This document shows, piece after piece, positions 22,541-35,042 of a stretch of DNA of 64,000 nucleotides. How positions within the stretch are numbered: position 1 is the stretch's first letter; every line of letters starts with the position of its first letter. The notes below the pieces were generated by a model, which saw nothing but the letters and a program-made list of their open reading frames with translations, did not search any database and was not told where the DNA came from. The position numbers and the translations under genes were made by a program. Origin of the DNA: Gnetum montanum (taxonomy: Eukaryota > Streptophyta > Gnetopsida > Gnetales > Gnetaceae). The stretch lies in NCBI GenBank assembly GCA_015680685.1, contig MNCI01010007.1, forward strand, positions 62,517-126,516. The letters run 5' to 3'.

Positions 22541-23318
22541 TGATGAGCTACGGGCACCCCCTACACCAAAGCATATGAATCACAAGCATTCACACACAAT
22601 CTAGTTGAATTCCATGGATGAAACTAGTTGTGGCATCTAGATTATTACACATTGTTCGTAGGATGATGTCTTCCCACATAAACTAGTCATAGCTTTATCA
22701 CATATGATTTAGTGAGGCATATGATAATTGATGTTTTTTGGCCTTTAATACTCCTAGTTATGAACATGATGAAAGTTGAGAATAGAAATATAAATCTAAG
22801 TAATGATGGTAATATAAATCTACTCTAGCCTAGAGTGATGAATATTCGGTCCTAGCTTACCGTACACATCTTGGGCTCATGTAACCATTACTAGGTTACC
22901 AAGCATTATGCTACTATGAAAACCAAGCTATAACACTACTAGGATTACCAAATAATTACACTTAAATGCTCAAAATTATTTGTACTCATTCTACTTTACT
23001 ACTGAACAAGTAAAATACTTGGAAATGTATATGATTAAACTAAGAAAATAGTAAAAACTATGCTAAGTAAAATAGTAAACCTAAGTGGATGCTACATTGA
23101 TGAAAAGTAATCTCGATCTTTATTTCCAAACATGAACTATGCCCAAGAACACTTCACTAAAATAAATATTCTATACAACTACTCAACACCACACTACAAG
23201 CATTTACTATCTATTGCTAAGTTATGAAAACAAACTGACAAGGTTCTATTACTAAATGATCAAAAGGTGTCCAACACATTAAGGGAGTCTCAATATCCTA
23301 TTCTATAAATGCAATAGT
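22541..23318 (-). repeat. Family 2 LTR, minus orientation
   Basis: It begins TGATGAGC at 22541, the reverse of the CTCATCA end, and matches the E LTR (38834-39630) in the same orientation. U3 is lost beyond the TATA region near 23318, where ORF C starts. Its primer site, read on the minus strand, is TAGCATCGTTGCTAGGG. That is a transition-decayed tRNA-Asp site which continues into the whole tRNA at 22462-22539. Confidence 0.75.
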
Positions 23319-23324
23319 TGAAGC

Positions 23325-25457
23325 TTTTAATGTACCCAATGAAGGGACAAAATTGGCACATCTTTCAACTAGATCAGATATAGATACAAGAAAACTATCA
23401 TTGCAAAGAGAATATGGAAAAAATGAAAAGGATTACAATGAGATAACTCGTGGCCAAGGGAAGTGTCATTTTAATGAAAAACATAATGCAAAAATCACAC
23501 ACCTCTATTTCTTTGAAATTCAATGATATTTTGAGGAAAAGAAGGCAAGGAAGCTTATACTTCCATTCTCTTACCTCATCAAGAAGCTATGCAAACGTGA
23601 TGGAATCCAAGAATGCACCAATGATGTCCTTCGGAAGGCTCAAAGCACTTTCGATGCTAAAATGCTCAAGGTAGCACCACCAAAGAAGGATGAGGTGGAG
23701 GAACAAATATACATTGGGAAAACCATCCAAACTATTATGCAACAATAGCAAGCAATACCCAGTGGATAGTAGCAACATCAAGTTCCACCACCATCATTGC
23801 AAGATTACAAGCTAGCAATGAGTCATCTACAACAAATTGTAGAGACCATTAGTTGGGGAACATGTGAGGAGGCCAATTTATATAAAGTCATTAACAATGC
23901 TATATAGTCCATAATTTTCATAGATCTTGCTAGAGGAAAATTTTCATTGGAGTCAAAAGGAAAGGAACAATGATCACAATATATTTCTATGCATGCTGCA
24001 TCATTCCAAGTGACGCTAGACACTAGTGAAGGAGCCACGGTTGTGGTTATGCAACACTAGGATGCAGTAGGAGCCACAAAAGTGATCACGAATCACATAA
24101 AGCAATCATTCAATGTATCCATTGTGCCACTAGCTAATCTTTCTAGGACCAGAGATGCTCAAATGCTAACTAGTACCTCAATAAATCTTACAAATCATGA
24201 AGATGTGCGAGACCAACTACTACATACTAGACAAGTCATGAAAAATATTTTTAGCATCCCAAGTGATGTCACTACAGTGTAGTAAAAACTCATAGCAACC
24301 AAGGATAAGATGGTCATGGTAGAGACTAGGGCAGAGCATGTAGAAAATGAAGTTCATAGATTACAAGAAGAGCATACAACCCTATGGGCATAATAGAGAG
24401 ATCCTAGCCAATTTATTATACCTAACCAACTGAAGTAGTTCAAAATAGAAAAAATCAATCACCTCATGGAGCATAATAAACATATGGAAAATAAAAAGGA
24501 GAAAGCAATGTGGAATGCCTCAGTAACAGAAGCATAGACATAGGCATATGCTAAGGCACTCACTGTAGTATAAGAAGAAAAAAAGAAACTCATTTTCGAA
24601 AATGCTAGGTTGACCAATGAGGAAAAGCATAAAAACACTATTAAAGAGAGCATCCATTAGTTAAGATAACAACTAATGAGGATCAACAAGGATATGAGCT
24701 ACCTAGCATGAGAGAACAGAACCCTCTTAATGGAGGAGGTACATGCCATCCAACAAAAAATTATCTGTGTGGTAGAATGAGGTAAAAAGTCATGAAAAGC
24801 TCAAAGAACACTTCTATGATCACGTGAACATGTACAAATAGATCAATGACAAGGAAATATAGATAGAGAAGGCCTAGATCAATGTCATTTCAGCACAAAA
24901 TCTAGATTGGTAGCCCATCTTGGATAGCATGGCCCATGTCCACTAAGCAGATGCTTAAAATAAAGACATGCAAATAGAAGATTTAATAGAATACATGGGG
25001 TTAGCTAACCTTCATTATGCTAACTTCATTATGTTGACAACAGGCAAGCCTAAGAATGAGCTTGAACAACAAGTAGTGGCCACATATGCATTGTATGAAA
25101 AAGAGTTTGCAAATAGGAAGGATGCCCTACATAAGCTACATGTAGCAAACTCTAAATTAGAAGAAGTTAAGGTTAGCTACCAAGGGTAGAAAGATCTTAC
25201 AATGAACCTGGCCAAAAAATGTCTAACTATCAAGAATTGAGAACTAACTCTAGGGCACTTGAAGAGAAAAGAAGATAGTTTTTAGCATGGTATGTCCATG
25301 GGATGTATGAGCTCCATCACACATTTCTCAATTAGCTTGGATGGTACATGATCCAAGAATGGAGAAGGATAAACTTCATATGGTCCTATATATTTAGAAG
25401 CTTGACGACAAGGGAAAGCAACTAATGGAAGAGCCACAACCACCAGGCACCACTTAA
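23325..25457 (+). pseudogene. Family 2 extra ORF, copy C (plant transposon-protein-like plus coiled coil)
   Basis: This aligns with copy E on the minus strand at 39.8-42.6 kb. Shared blocks are the domain end (LILPFSYLIKKLCK against LTLPFPCLIRKLCQ), a middle region with ASFQVTLDTSEGATVVVMQH, and a long charged, probably coiled-coil region ending ANSKLEEVKVSYQG (about 24968-25189). The stop is the TAA at 25455-25457 after EEPQPPGT. The N-terminal half is missing because the minus-oriented LTR ends at 23318. Multiple TAG/TAA stops and frame changes show that it is dead. The domain resembles the 'putative plant transposon protein' family found as an extra ORF in plant LTR elements; this was judged by eye. 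Confidence 0.6.
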
Positions 25458-25655
25458 GCTACATTGATTTGTCTCAAATTTTTGTTTTTTGTTGTGTTTT
25501 TATGATGCCATGTAATAATGTTAATTTTGTAAACACCACTACAACATTTAGGGTCATATAAATAGTGTCATGTAAATCTACGTCCCAATTTTGTAAGAGA
25601 CTTTATCCTCATTTTTTTTAACTTGAGAATGAGTTTCTAGTTATTTGTGGGAGTA

Positions 25656-26535
25656 TGATAAAGTCAATTTTCTTCACATACGATATCATTTCTATGATTT
25701 CATATATCCAATATCGTAGCACATGCTATGACATCATAGATCTGATATCGTGAGATGTGTGTAGCCCATAAATACAATACTTAGGTGCATAGATTCATAG
25801 AAATTTTAGTCCATAGTAATAGAACTCTTTCAGTTTGTTTTCATAATCTAGCACTTAGAAGTATATGCCTGCAATGTGGTGTTGAGCAATTGTATGATTT
25901 CTTTAACCACATGAACTATACTTGGACATAATTCATGACCAGAAATAAAGATTAAGATTGCTTATCATCATTACAACATCCACTTAGTTTTCTTATGTTT
26001 ACTTAGAATAATTTTTTATATTTTTTTTCTAATTAATCATTTACTTTACAAGCATTTTATTTTACATGTTAATAGTTATTGACATGGATATGACTAGTTT
26101 CAAGCACTAAGTGTAGTTATCTAGTAACCTAGTAGTGGCATTGCTTGATTCACTCAGTAGTAATACCACTTGGTAATCTTAGTGATGACTACATGAGTCC
26201 AAGGTTTTTACAATAGACTAGGACCAGATATCCATCGTATTAGGCTAAGATAGATTTACTTTCTTGAAATTACTTAAACTTAGAACTAAAAACTATTTTC
26301 ATCTCATCATGTTTGCTGGGAGTAAGAATGGCCCAACCAAATCAGATATCATATATCTCATGATGAGCTAAACCATACACATAGACTTCACTAGCTTCAC
26401 ATGGGAAGACAACAGTCTCAAACCTAAACCAATTACTAGCATAATTACATTGCCTCATCCATGGATTATGATCTAGTTGCACATGAACTCATATGACTTG
26501 CATGGTTGGATGTTGGATTGCTCCACCGCTCATCA
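25656..26535 (+). repeat. Family 2 3' LTR of copy C (880 bp)
   Basis: It follows the purine tract TTGTGGGAGTA (25645-25655), starts TGATAAAG and ends CGCTCATCA at 26535. It matches 52300-53178 in reverse complement over its full length. U3 carries repeated GATATC/CGATAT fold-backs near 25680-25755. Confidence 0.85.
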
Positions 26536-26539
26536 TTAA

Positions 26540-26890
26540 TGATGAGTGGTCAGTACCCCCTATGCCCAACCATATGAATCAAAATCATTCACACATGATT
26601 TGGTCAAATTCCATGGGACTAGTTATGGCATTTATATTGTTAAGCATTGATCGTAGGACACTATCTTCCCACTCAGACCAGTGGTAGCTTTATTAAGTAT
26701 GGTTTAGTCCAAAGTGAGACATATGATAATTGATCTTGTTTGACCTTTAATACTCCTAGTGGTAAACATGATGGAATTTGACAATAAAAATCTAAATCTA
26801 AGTAATTATGGTAATGTAAATCTACTCTAGCCTAAAGCAATGAGCATCCAATCCTAACTTACCGTACATACCTTGGGCTCATGTAACTAC
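26540..26890 (-). repeat. Truncated 3' LTR of element G
   Basis: It begins TGATGAGTGG and matches the first 350 bases of the minus-oriented LTRs at 22541 and 38834. Beyond about 26890 a short segment (CCCCCTATGTCCAACCATATGA, about 26899-26920) repeats its own start (26555-26576), a local duplication or rearranged end. Confidence 0.6.
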
Positions 26891-27079
26891 AACAAGTTCC
26901 CCCTATGTCCAACCATATGAAACATAAGCATTTAGTATTGACCTAGAACCAAGTAGAGCCCTACATGGTTTTTGTTCTACTACTTAATGATAAAATAAGG
27001 GACTTCCTAGATCAATTCACTTTTGTGTAAGTGCTCCTACCTTTATCCAAGGAGTGATTGTTTGGGTAAGCATGACAAT

Positions 27080-29400
27080 TGTTATGTTGGTGTTTGATGT
27101 AGATGAAAGCTTGTTTGTTGAAAAGGATTAGATGTAGATGGAGTGAAAGTAGATGTGTTCCCCATCTATTGAACCTTCTTAGGAATCATTCGAAAGAATG
27201 GTCATTTCTTGGGTTGTGGTTCACATACTATCATCTCCTCTTGCATGTTAACTACCCTTGTTACACTTCTCTATTGCAGTTGAAATGGAAATTCCCCCTA
27301 CATGATAGGAGGTGGCACTAATGGTAAAAGATTTAGACATTGGTTTGAAGAACCAACTACTAATGGATGAATGTACGAGTTGTGATCTATCCTTGGCAAT
27401 GTTGGTCTATGGTACTCAATTAGGTGGTATTGTGAGCTTTGAATAATAGCATTTCTAGGAGAGATTGGACATTACACAAAGTATCCACATGGATTTGGCT
27501 ACCAATATGGATATTGTTGGCATGGTGGTGGCATGGCCCATGATTAGGGTTACTGCCACTACTGATAGTATTACTGTTGTGGCTATGGTAAAGTTCTGTT
27601 GGGATACTACATGGGTTGAAAGTTTTTCTTGTAGTTACCTTGAGGATAAGGTAACCTTTTCAGCATCTGTTTCTTGACAAATCTAGGGTTAAGTGCATAT
27701 GCTCCTATTTCTTATAAGTATGTCATTACTATACAACATCCCTTAGGATGTTTGTATTGGCATATGGTACATCCTTCCCCATATTTGGAGCTTGTGTCAG
27801 AACACTTAGCCACTAAAGCCATTTTTCCCTTTTGTCCAAAATCACTCTTCTTTTTCTTATCCTTACCTTTACTAAAGGCCTTTTCTATTCACTCCTTCAT
27901 AATCTTTAAGGCTTTTGTACATCTCTCATCAACTAAGTCTCACATTTTCACTACCTACACTACTATATCAATGATAGATTTTTTAATAGGTAGAGTTTTC
28001 TTCTGAATTTTTTGATCCAAGGTTTCTTCTTCCTATAAGTCACAAACTCTTACATCCCTTTTTCTAATAGATAGATCTCTATTATATTCTTCCACTAATT
28101 CTCTTTTCCTTAACTCACCTTCCTCCTTCACCACCTAGTCAATTAGTCTTTTTATCCGATGAATAAACATTTTGAATAATTGGCCTTGTGCATAAGCCCC
28201 AAGGGTCTCTCTAGTCTTGTTTCGTAACCCATTAACAACATGCCTTAGCTATTCCCATTGAGATAATCCATGGCTTGGGCATCTATGCAATAGCGATTAA
28301 TACCAATTCATTGCTACATCAATGGATTCATGGGTCCCTTACTTCCATCCTTGGATATGTTTCCTTAGATTGGACACCTATGAATAAGTTTGATATTTAC
28401 AATTGAAGATCTCCAGCATGGTACTCCATCTCCTGATTGATTCTTGTTTAAGTAATCTATACCAGCTCTCATCTTCTTTCAAAAGTGTTCATGGAAATAA
28501 CTTCAATTTCTACCAATCACTTTCAATATTTTGCAGGGTGCAAGCATCATTAAATTCTTAGAGGTGGTGTTGCAAATCAGCATTATAACAAACCTTAAAT
28601 CTAATCATGTTATTCATGTCAAGTCATTTGATACGGCTATTCTTGACATGCCTAGTTGAAATATAAATAGCTTTCCTAATGTTGATCATGCTTCAAGTAG
28701 CCAATATGGGTTCATCATCGTAATCAAGTTCATTGGCTCTATTATAGTGATACCTCCTTTAGTGCTCATGTCATTCTCAATCTTCTCTTATATCCCTACA
28801 TCTTCTTCATTCATAATCTTCATCTTCCTCATTTTGATGTTTTGAGTGATAGTCATGGAATTCATGAGTTCTTCTCTCCTTCCTATGATGGTCTTGGTGC
28901 CTTAGCCACCTCCTATCAAAGTCTACTAACGAATGTAAAGCTGAGGATGAGGCAGTAGAAGAACAGTGTCAACTTATCCTCCTTTCATAAATTTGGTATT
29001 CTTTTCTATAGGATCCAACATAAATTCTTGGCCTTTAGTCTTGCTTATACTTTGAGTTAGTTACCTCTCTCTTAGGTGTCTCTACTAAGGTGGAATGCAA
29101 TTGAACTTTGACAGGTTCACCCAATCAAATGATAGGTGTCTACGAATGGACTTATCATTTTGGTGGAGTTGCTCAATGATGAGTACATCATCATCAATCT
29201 CTTCTAAGATAATAGGAGAGTTGAATTCCTTTTCTTTATTTTGTACATGTTGAATTTCCATGGCAGCATCTCTCTTTACTTACTCCTTAGTGGGTTGATA
29301 AGGTTATGTCATGTATTTGTTCACATGATACCTCTCAAGTGTCTTACTTAGATTCATGCCCCTTAGAGCTATTTAAAGCATGATGGATGCTAAGCACTCT
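27080..29400 (-). pseudogene. gag: gag, family 2 element G (broken)
   Basis: The minus strand reads an acidic N-terminal part (EEIDDDVLIIEQL near 29.2 kb). A capsid-like block with RCPSHGLSQWEQL-type sequence follows (about 28.5-28.2 kb), typical of Ty3/gypsy gag; the Q is a TAG here. The zinc knuckle CTICQYKHPKGCC (C-x2-C-x3-H-x4-C, about 27.77 kb) comes next, then ALNPRFVKKQ, YPQGNYKK and a Gln/Pro/Tyr-rich tail. Most breaks are TAG. The plus-strand reading frames here are shadows. Gag upstream continues across the family 1 insertion into the leader at 51968-52280. Confidence 0.7.
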
Positions 29401-30130
29401 TAAGGTAGAAAAATGTTACCTTGACGATTGTGGTGAGCAAAAATGTCAATGGTTGGAACACCGAGGTCCATGGGTGCACAGGCTAAACTTGAATCCATGC
29501 GAGGGCCCACTAGAGGTGGAGATAAGGTGCCCTAGATAGTCTAGCCAATCAAACAAGGACTTACCAAATGCAATGGGGGTGTAGCATGGTTAGTAACAAT
29601 GCTGATGCAAAATGGCATTAAGTGTGCAGGCAATGTTTATGGTGTTAATAGTATCAATGTTGTCAATTGGGTCAAGCATAGTCAAAAGTTTTAGCAAAGT
29701 GGATAGTGTCAACATGTGTAGACTACTACCCAAAGTGTAGTTTTAGGCGTGGATATGAGATAAAATATTGAAAAATGCAAAGAAAGAAAGAGAGAGAAGT
29801 GGAACACCACCCCAAATGGGGCTAAGTGTGGTTAACAGCAAAAGGTATTAGAAGGTACATGGTGTACAACAGGCGCAGTGGAGAACATAGTTATAGTCTC
29901 ATAGGTGTCTAATTGTGAAGACTAGAAATCCACCAGGGTGTCTACATTTGTTGGGTTGGCTGCTATGGTGTACCATTGGTTGTGGTGTTCTGTTGGGCTA
30001 TAGGGGTCTATAATGGTCTAGAACTTCACATCTTCTTGTCTCACCAAAATGCCTTTGGTTTTCTTCCAAGAGCTCCTTAGATTGGCTTACACAAAAAATT
30101 ATCTAATCCTAAAAATGTTAAGGCTATAAC

Positions 30131-30138
30131 TATTTATA
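30131..30138 (-). promoter_or_regulatory. TATA box of the family 1 3' LTR
   Basis: Minus strand GACCTATAAATAG, equivalent to 50818-50811 in the 5' LTR. Confidence 0.6.
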
Positions 30139-30479
30139 GGTCTAGGGTTAGCAAAAAATGTAGGATGACTACCATGTGGCAAAGGGAATGGTTGGTACTA
30201 CACTCTCCACTAGGTTGGATATGTTATGCTTTGTTATGCTCTGTTAGACTCTACAAGATTGTGACTACGTTGCCAACCGCATATGTGTGCCGAGAAGATT
30301 GCAAGGAACCTAAAAATGAAACTTTGAAACTATGCTTCAATACTACACTCTTGTGTGGGGTCAAGCATACTTACAATTTTGATGCAAACAAGGGGTACAA
30401 AAAAGAATCATTTTGCTGAATATGCTTGCCGAACGTGAGTTAGAGCTAAGCTAAGTGGAATTTTTGTGCTATGGAGGCC

Positions 30480-31010
30480 GCTAGACGCTATTCTTGTTGA
30501 CTACGCTCTAGACTAGAGGAAAACATAGTCCCACACTTAGGAAAAAAATTATAAAAAATGATCATGTGCTAACTACGCTCTCCATGGCAGGCTAACTATG
30601 CTCTAGGTTGGTGGAGAGTGTAGTCTGAGGACTTAGAAAAAATTTGCAAACAAAAACTTACCCCCTAGTAACTATGAACTCTACAAGAGGCTAACTATGC
30701 TCTCAATTGGGGTTGAGCCTTGTCTCAACACTTAGAAAAAATTGCAAAGTTGGCCTTCATGCTAACTATGCTCTCCATGAGAGGCTGACTATGCTCTCAT
30801 CAGGGAAAGAGTGTAGTGTCAACACTTTAGAAAAAATTGTGAAAATGACCTTTGTGTTGACTACACTCTCAAGTAGGGGAGAGTTTAGTCTCAGTACTTA
30901 GAAAAATTATGGAAAATGGCCTTCATGCTAACTATGCTTTCCACAAGAGGCTAACTACACTCTTAGCTAGGGATGAGCGTAGTCTCAACACTTAGCCAAA
31001 ATTGTAGTCA
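30480..31010 (-). repeat. U3 hairpin array, six units, 3' LTR
   Basis: Six units of about 80-100 bp each contain an inverted pair such as GACTACACTCTC...GAGAGTTTAGTC. A constant spacer (CACTTAGAAAAAATTGC, then GGCCTTCATGC) lies between units. Positions of the fold-backs are near 30500, 30570-30635, 30690, 30785, 30860 and 30950. Confidence 0.8.
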
Positions 31011-31042
31011 GGATGCCATAGTCTAGATTTGGTGGTGTTTCA

Positions 31043-32160
31043 TTGATTTCTCTTTGTTGATGTTTGGAAGAGTAGCCCAAGAGGTGTCAACAAAGAATAG
31101 TAAAACACCATAGCAGACTTAGCACCAACATCACTCTTCAGTGAGTGATCTGATGTCATTGCGTTGTGCTCAAAAGTGTTATGGATAGTAGTATGCTAAA
31201 TGGTAGGTGAGAAGTGGGAGTAAAAGGTGTAGGTGATGTGCTAAGGGAAAAAGAAAAGATGAGATACAAACAAGATGCTATAATGCGAGGACATCACGGC
31301 TAATGGTGACCATGGCACTAGGGTGACTTGCCCTTAAAAACATTGACTTCTCATGAGAGTGCTTGTGAGAGAGTCAAGGTGTAGGTTCAAGGCTAGGTTG
31401 ACTACGAAATTGCTTCACTACTAGGTTTCTTGACGATGTGCTTTTTTCCTTTTTTGTGGGGTGAACCTTCTTTGCACTCTACACTTTGTTAAATGGTTAT
31501 TATGAATTGAAATGCTTTTCATCAAGTGAGTTGTGTATCACGAGATGGGCTTTGCTTCATCATTGATGAAATTGTATGGCATTTGTATGATAGTTGTATC
31601 CTCCCTAGGATGACTTATGTTACATCCACCTAGGCTTTGACTAGTCGACAGAGGCTTCCCATAGGATAACTTATGTTATGTCCACCTCAAGAGGCTGGAA
31701 TTTGATGTGAGATGTTATGTTATGTTATGTTATGTCCACCTCAGGGTGTCATGTGGTCATACCACGTGAGCATCAAAAAGGTTTCAAGGAATGAGAGGGT
31801 GTCGGGATGTAGGAGTAGATGTGAGTAGGCTATAACAGGATAATGGAGATGTGCACTCTTGAGAGGCTTAGATAGTTTGATCATACACATTGAAGCAATA
31901 TGGAAACTTGTTACTACGATGAGATGCACCTTTGCATGATCACCTAAGGCTTCATCCTACAAACACAACTCCCAAAAGGCAAGAAAGCCACACAAGACAT
32001 AAATGCAAATAGACTGCAGATGAAAAAATGCAAAAGGCCATATTAGTGACACAAGTTGCATAAATTACAAGTGCTTCCATCTAGAACTGTAGTGTGCTCA
32101 CTCGCTTAGTGTAGAAGGAAAGTTATAGTATGATAGCTCGCTTGCTTGCAGAAGGATAGA
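31043..32160 (-). other. Family 1 3' internal, non-coding
   Basis: No ORF is kept. 31043-31936 matches 16480-17450. A pentanucleotide microsatellite (ATGTT about five times) lies at 31712-31735. 31937-32160 has no recognised feature. Confidence 0.6.
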
Positions 32161-32399
32161 AAATGTTTTTAATTTCTAACTACTAACCCAATTTAAGATC
32201 TTGGTAGATCATAGCTTCACTAGTATAAGATCCTAACAAACCATTGGGCCTAGTTTAAAGTCCTGGTAGACCATGCTATGCTAGCTTATAGTCCTAGCAG
32301 ACTACTTTGTGCTAGTTTAATGTCTTAGTGGATGTGTTGTCCCACTTTAAAGTTATGCCAGAGTACTAGTTTATAGTCATAGCAAACCTCTATGCTAGT

Positions 32400-34978
32400 T
32401 GTTGGTGACCGTTTGGGACACGACTGCCAACGAGTGTCCTCGAACAAGATTTAGGTGCTTGCTGGTCTCTGGCAACACCAAGTCCCAGATACCTCCAAAT
32501 AGACTCAACAGTTAATGTGAGTATGTGTGTGTGCTGTTGTGGTATGCTGTTGTGAAAAATGAAACAATTGGGTTGTGTGTAAAACTATAAATGACTTATC
32601 TTAAAGAGATTCAGCCAACTTTGCAAAGTACTGTGAGTTTTTGAGAGTTCCTATTCTGTTCAATTGCCTAGTCTATGTAGTCCTTATAATACCTACTTGT
32701 AATAAATAAAGTTTTGCAAAAACATTTAAGCACAACTCTGCGAATCTACTTCTAAGTTTTCCCAAAGAAAGAGATAGTTCCATAAGAAAACTAGAAATAG
32801 AGCGAGATTCAATGGAAATAGAAAGAAGAGAAAAAGAAAGCAGATTTGTGTAAAGATCTCAAATGTTTAAATAAGGTAAAATGATACAAGTAAACACTTC
32901 ACAATAAACCTATCCCAAATTCCATAACTACAAATTATTTAAACTCCCAAGGCTCAAATAAGCAATTTCTTCAAGACAATCCTATTATGCTACCAAAAAA
33001 ATTTCCTGCATAAAATATTACGTACCAGACTCTATTTTGGCTAGATAATGGATGTCAACAATTGCATTCAATAGAACCTTCAAAAGACTTGACAATTTAT
33101 GATTGAAATACCATGGAGATTCACTTTAAAGATAAAAGCAGCTATTCTGGTCCTATCAAAATACCAAAGATTTTCTGAACCCTCTTGACTATTGAATCAT
33201 TCAACATCTTGACTACATGCAAAGGCTCTCTTACAACAATATCAATAGTGGTTCTTATACATTGCACAATAATAAAATTCACTACTAAAATGCTCTTAAG
33301 GCTTTCAAACACAAGCTCTTCTTTGGCAAAATTTTAATAGAAATTTTCTATCATACAACAAGAATAATAAGAGCAATCTAAAAATCCCAAAATTACTTGC
33401 CAAGCATGATACTATCTAAATCACTAGCTAAACAATTTAAATAGAATAAAAAAAATAATCATAACTCATAGGACTATGACAAAGAGGCTGAAATGTTGTC
33501 TTTAACAAGTCATCTTACAAGCAATCTTTTACAATGTCTTCTTTACAAATGCTCTTCCCCCCCTTAGCCACCAAGTCCCTTGAAGCCTTTTTATAGGGTC
33601 TCATAGGTAGTTAGATATTACAATATATCTTGGGTAACTTCTTTCCCAAGTAAGGAAGTTATAACTTGTCCAACAAGTTAGGAGATATTACTTGCCCAAC
33701 AAGTTAGGAAGTTATAACTTATACATGAAGTTAGGAGAAAATCATGCTAACATTGGCATGTGTCTTTACAAATATTTCTTTCATAAGAAGTCACAACCTA
33801 TATAATAATTTTAGGAAATAAAGCCAAGATCTCTATCTTGTTTAATCCATTTAACCTTAGTCCAAGATCAAGTTTCTCAAACACCATGATGGCCATTACA
33901 ATAAGCGCTCCATACAATTGTCACTTTATTTTTGTTGCATGTGATAAAATATGTTAAAATTATTTTTAGCCACCAAACCATATGAAATTATAACTTTATT
34001 TTTTTACTTCGATTTCATGTGTTCAAGTTTTGTTCTTGCTTTCAGCGATGACGGTTTTCTTCAGAATAAGCCATAACCACGATTCATTGGCTAAATAATC
34101 TCCTAGTTGGTTTGATACTGAGCTTAGATACTAAGTCCCTACAATCAATCTCCTGGCCACATCCACGATCCTCCGTATCTTCCGTAGAAGAAATCTCATT
34201 CCGCTGATTCAGTTGTGCACCTATCTCGCTATGTCTTCATGTCTCTGTAGCCGCACTTGATGGACTGGTAATGATGATGACGGACGCGTTGGCATTGAGT
34301 GCTGCTATGTTTGCAATTTCTATTTGCAAGTTCATCATTGCAAGAATCCAGACGTGAAAACATTTTCTTTGTGTGCCAAGCTTTGCCTTAGGGTTTATGT
34401 TTAATATTTCACATCTTCTCATTGCTATTTGTCATATACTGCATTTCAAACAAAACAGAAATCCTACTACATTTTTCTTTTTGCATGCAAACTCCATTCT
34501 CTAGACACTGTGGATCATTGAAGGAGATCTTATTTTTCTTTGGTTCCAACATCAAATTATAAACATGATTTGGGGTTGCAACCGCCTAAAATTTTTGCCC
34601 CAAATTCACCTAGGGCTTCCTGCATTTTCTTTCTGTAAACTAAAAATTATTGTATTTATTTTTTGAATTAGGGATAGTCACTGTATGATTTGGGTGTCAA
34701 TATTGGCAAGATTTTGATATATTCTTGATGCTTGTCTTGCTATTTTTCTTCTAAAATCGTTTTTATTCATAACCTGTTCTTGTTTTTCTAGTTTTCATTA
34801 CTGATTCAAATGCAGAGTATATAAAAAGTGTTTGACAAATTTCCTTTTTCTAGTGTCTCTACTTTTATTGTCAATAAAAATTTCTATGACGTCCAATTCT
34901 CAATTCTTATACTACAAAAACCTTTAATCAATTTTATCATGCCAACCTATTCCATGAAATGGCCAAAATGTGCAAACA
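32400..34978 (-). mobile_element. Solo LTR-like insertion with perfect CTAGT target duplication
   Basis: The ends are TGTTGGTGACC (32400) and GTGCAAACA (34978). Identical 5-bp flanks CTAGT lie at 32395-32399 and 34979-34983. Removing the 2579 bp restores the interrupted repeat unit exactly. No internal LTR pair, gag or pol is seen, so a solo LTR or small non-autonomous element is most likely. Minus orientation is favoured by a core promoter, CCCTATAAAAAGGCTTC, at 33601-33585. Relatively many CpGs survive around 34.0-34.4 kb, so it is young compared with its host element. Confidence 0.8.
33588..33595 (-). promoter_or_regulatory. TATA box in solo LTR
   Basis: Minus strand CCCTATAAAAAGGCTTC lies about 1.4 kb from the right (U3) end. 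It has the usual LTR core promoter form. Confidence 0.55.
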
Positions 34979-35042
34979 CTAGTTTATGTCATAGTGGACG
35001 AGTTGTGCTAGTTTAACATCATGGAAGATGAGTGCTTACCTT

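Larger units (their letters stand above)
29429..31042 (-). repeat. 3' LTR of the large family 1 element (1614 bp)
   Basis: It runs from TGAAACACCACCAAATC (31042) to CACCACA (29429) on the minus strand and is colinear with 50095-51967. The right neighbour on the minus strand is purine-rich (AACAAAGAGAAATCAA), the polypurine tract position. The TATA box is at 30138-30131 (CCTATAAATAG). Confidence 0.8.
32160..35040 (-). repeat. 3' UTR repeats of family 1, split by a solo LTR
   Basis: The CTAGTTTAAAGTCCTGGTAGACC-type units at 32160-32395 resume without a base lost at 34984-35040 after the inserted solo LTR. They are the reverse-strand equivalents of the TTAAACTAGCA repeats after pol in element B. 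Confidence 0.65.

Noticed and set aside
26530-26545. A second head-to-head LTR pair (26535/26540) that looked like a repeat of the tRNA-joined LTR event
   Set aside because: The 4-bp spacer plus last LTR base forms ATTAA, matching ATCAA at 53179. It is better explained as the insertion of element G next to the copy C LTR.
27465-28006. Plus-strand reading frames of 70-110 codons
   Set aside because: They are shadows of the minus-strand family 2 gag, whose zinc knuckle and homologue in fragment F are clear.
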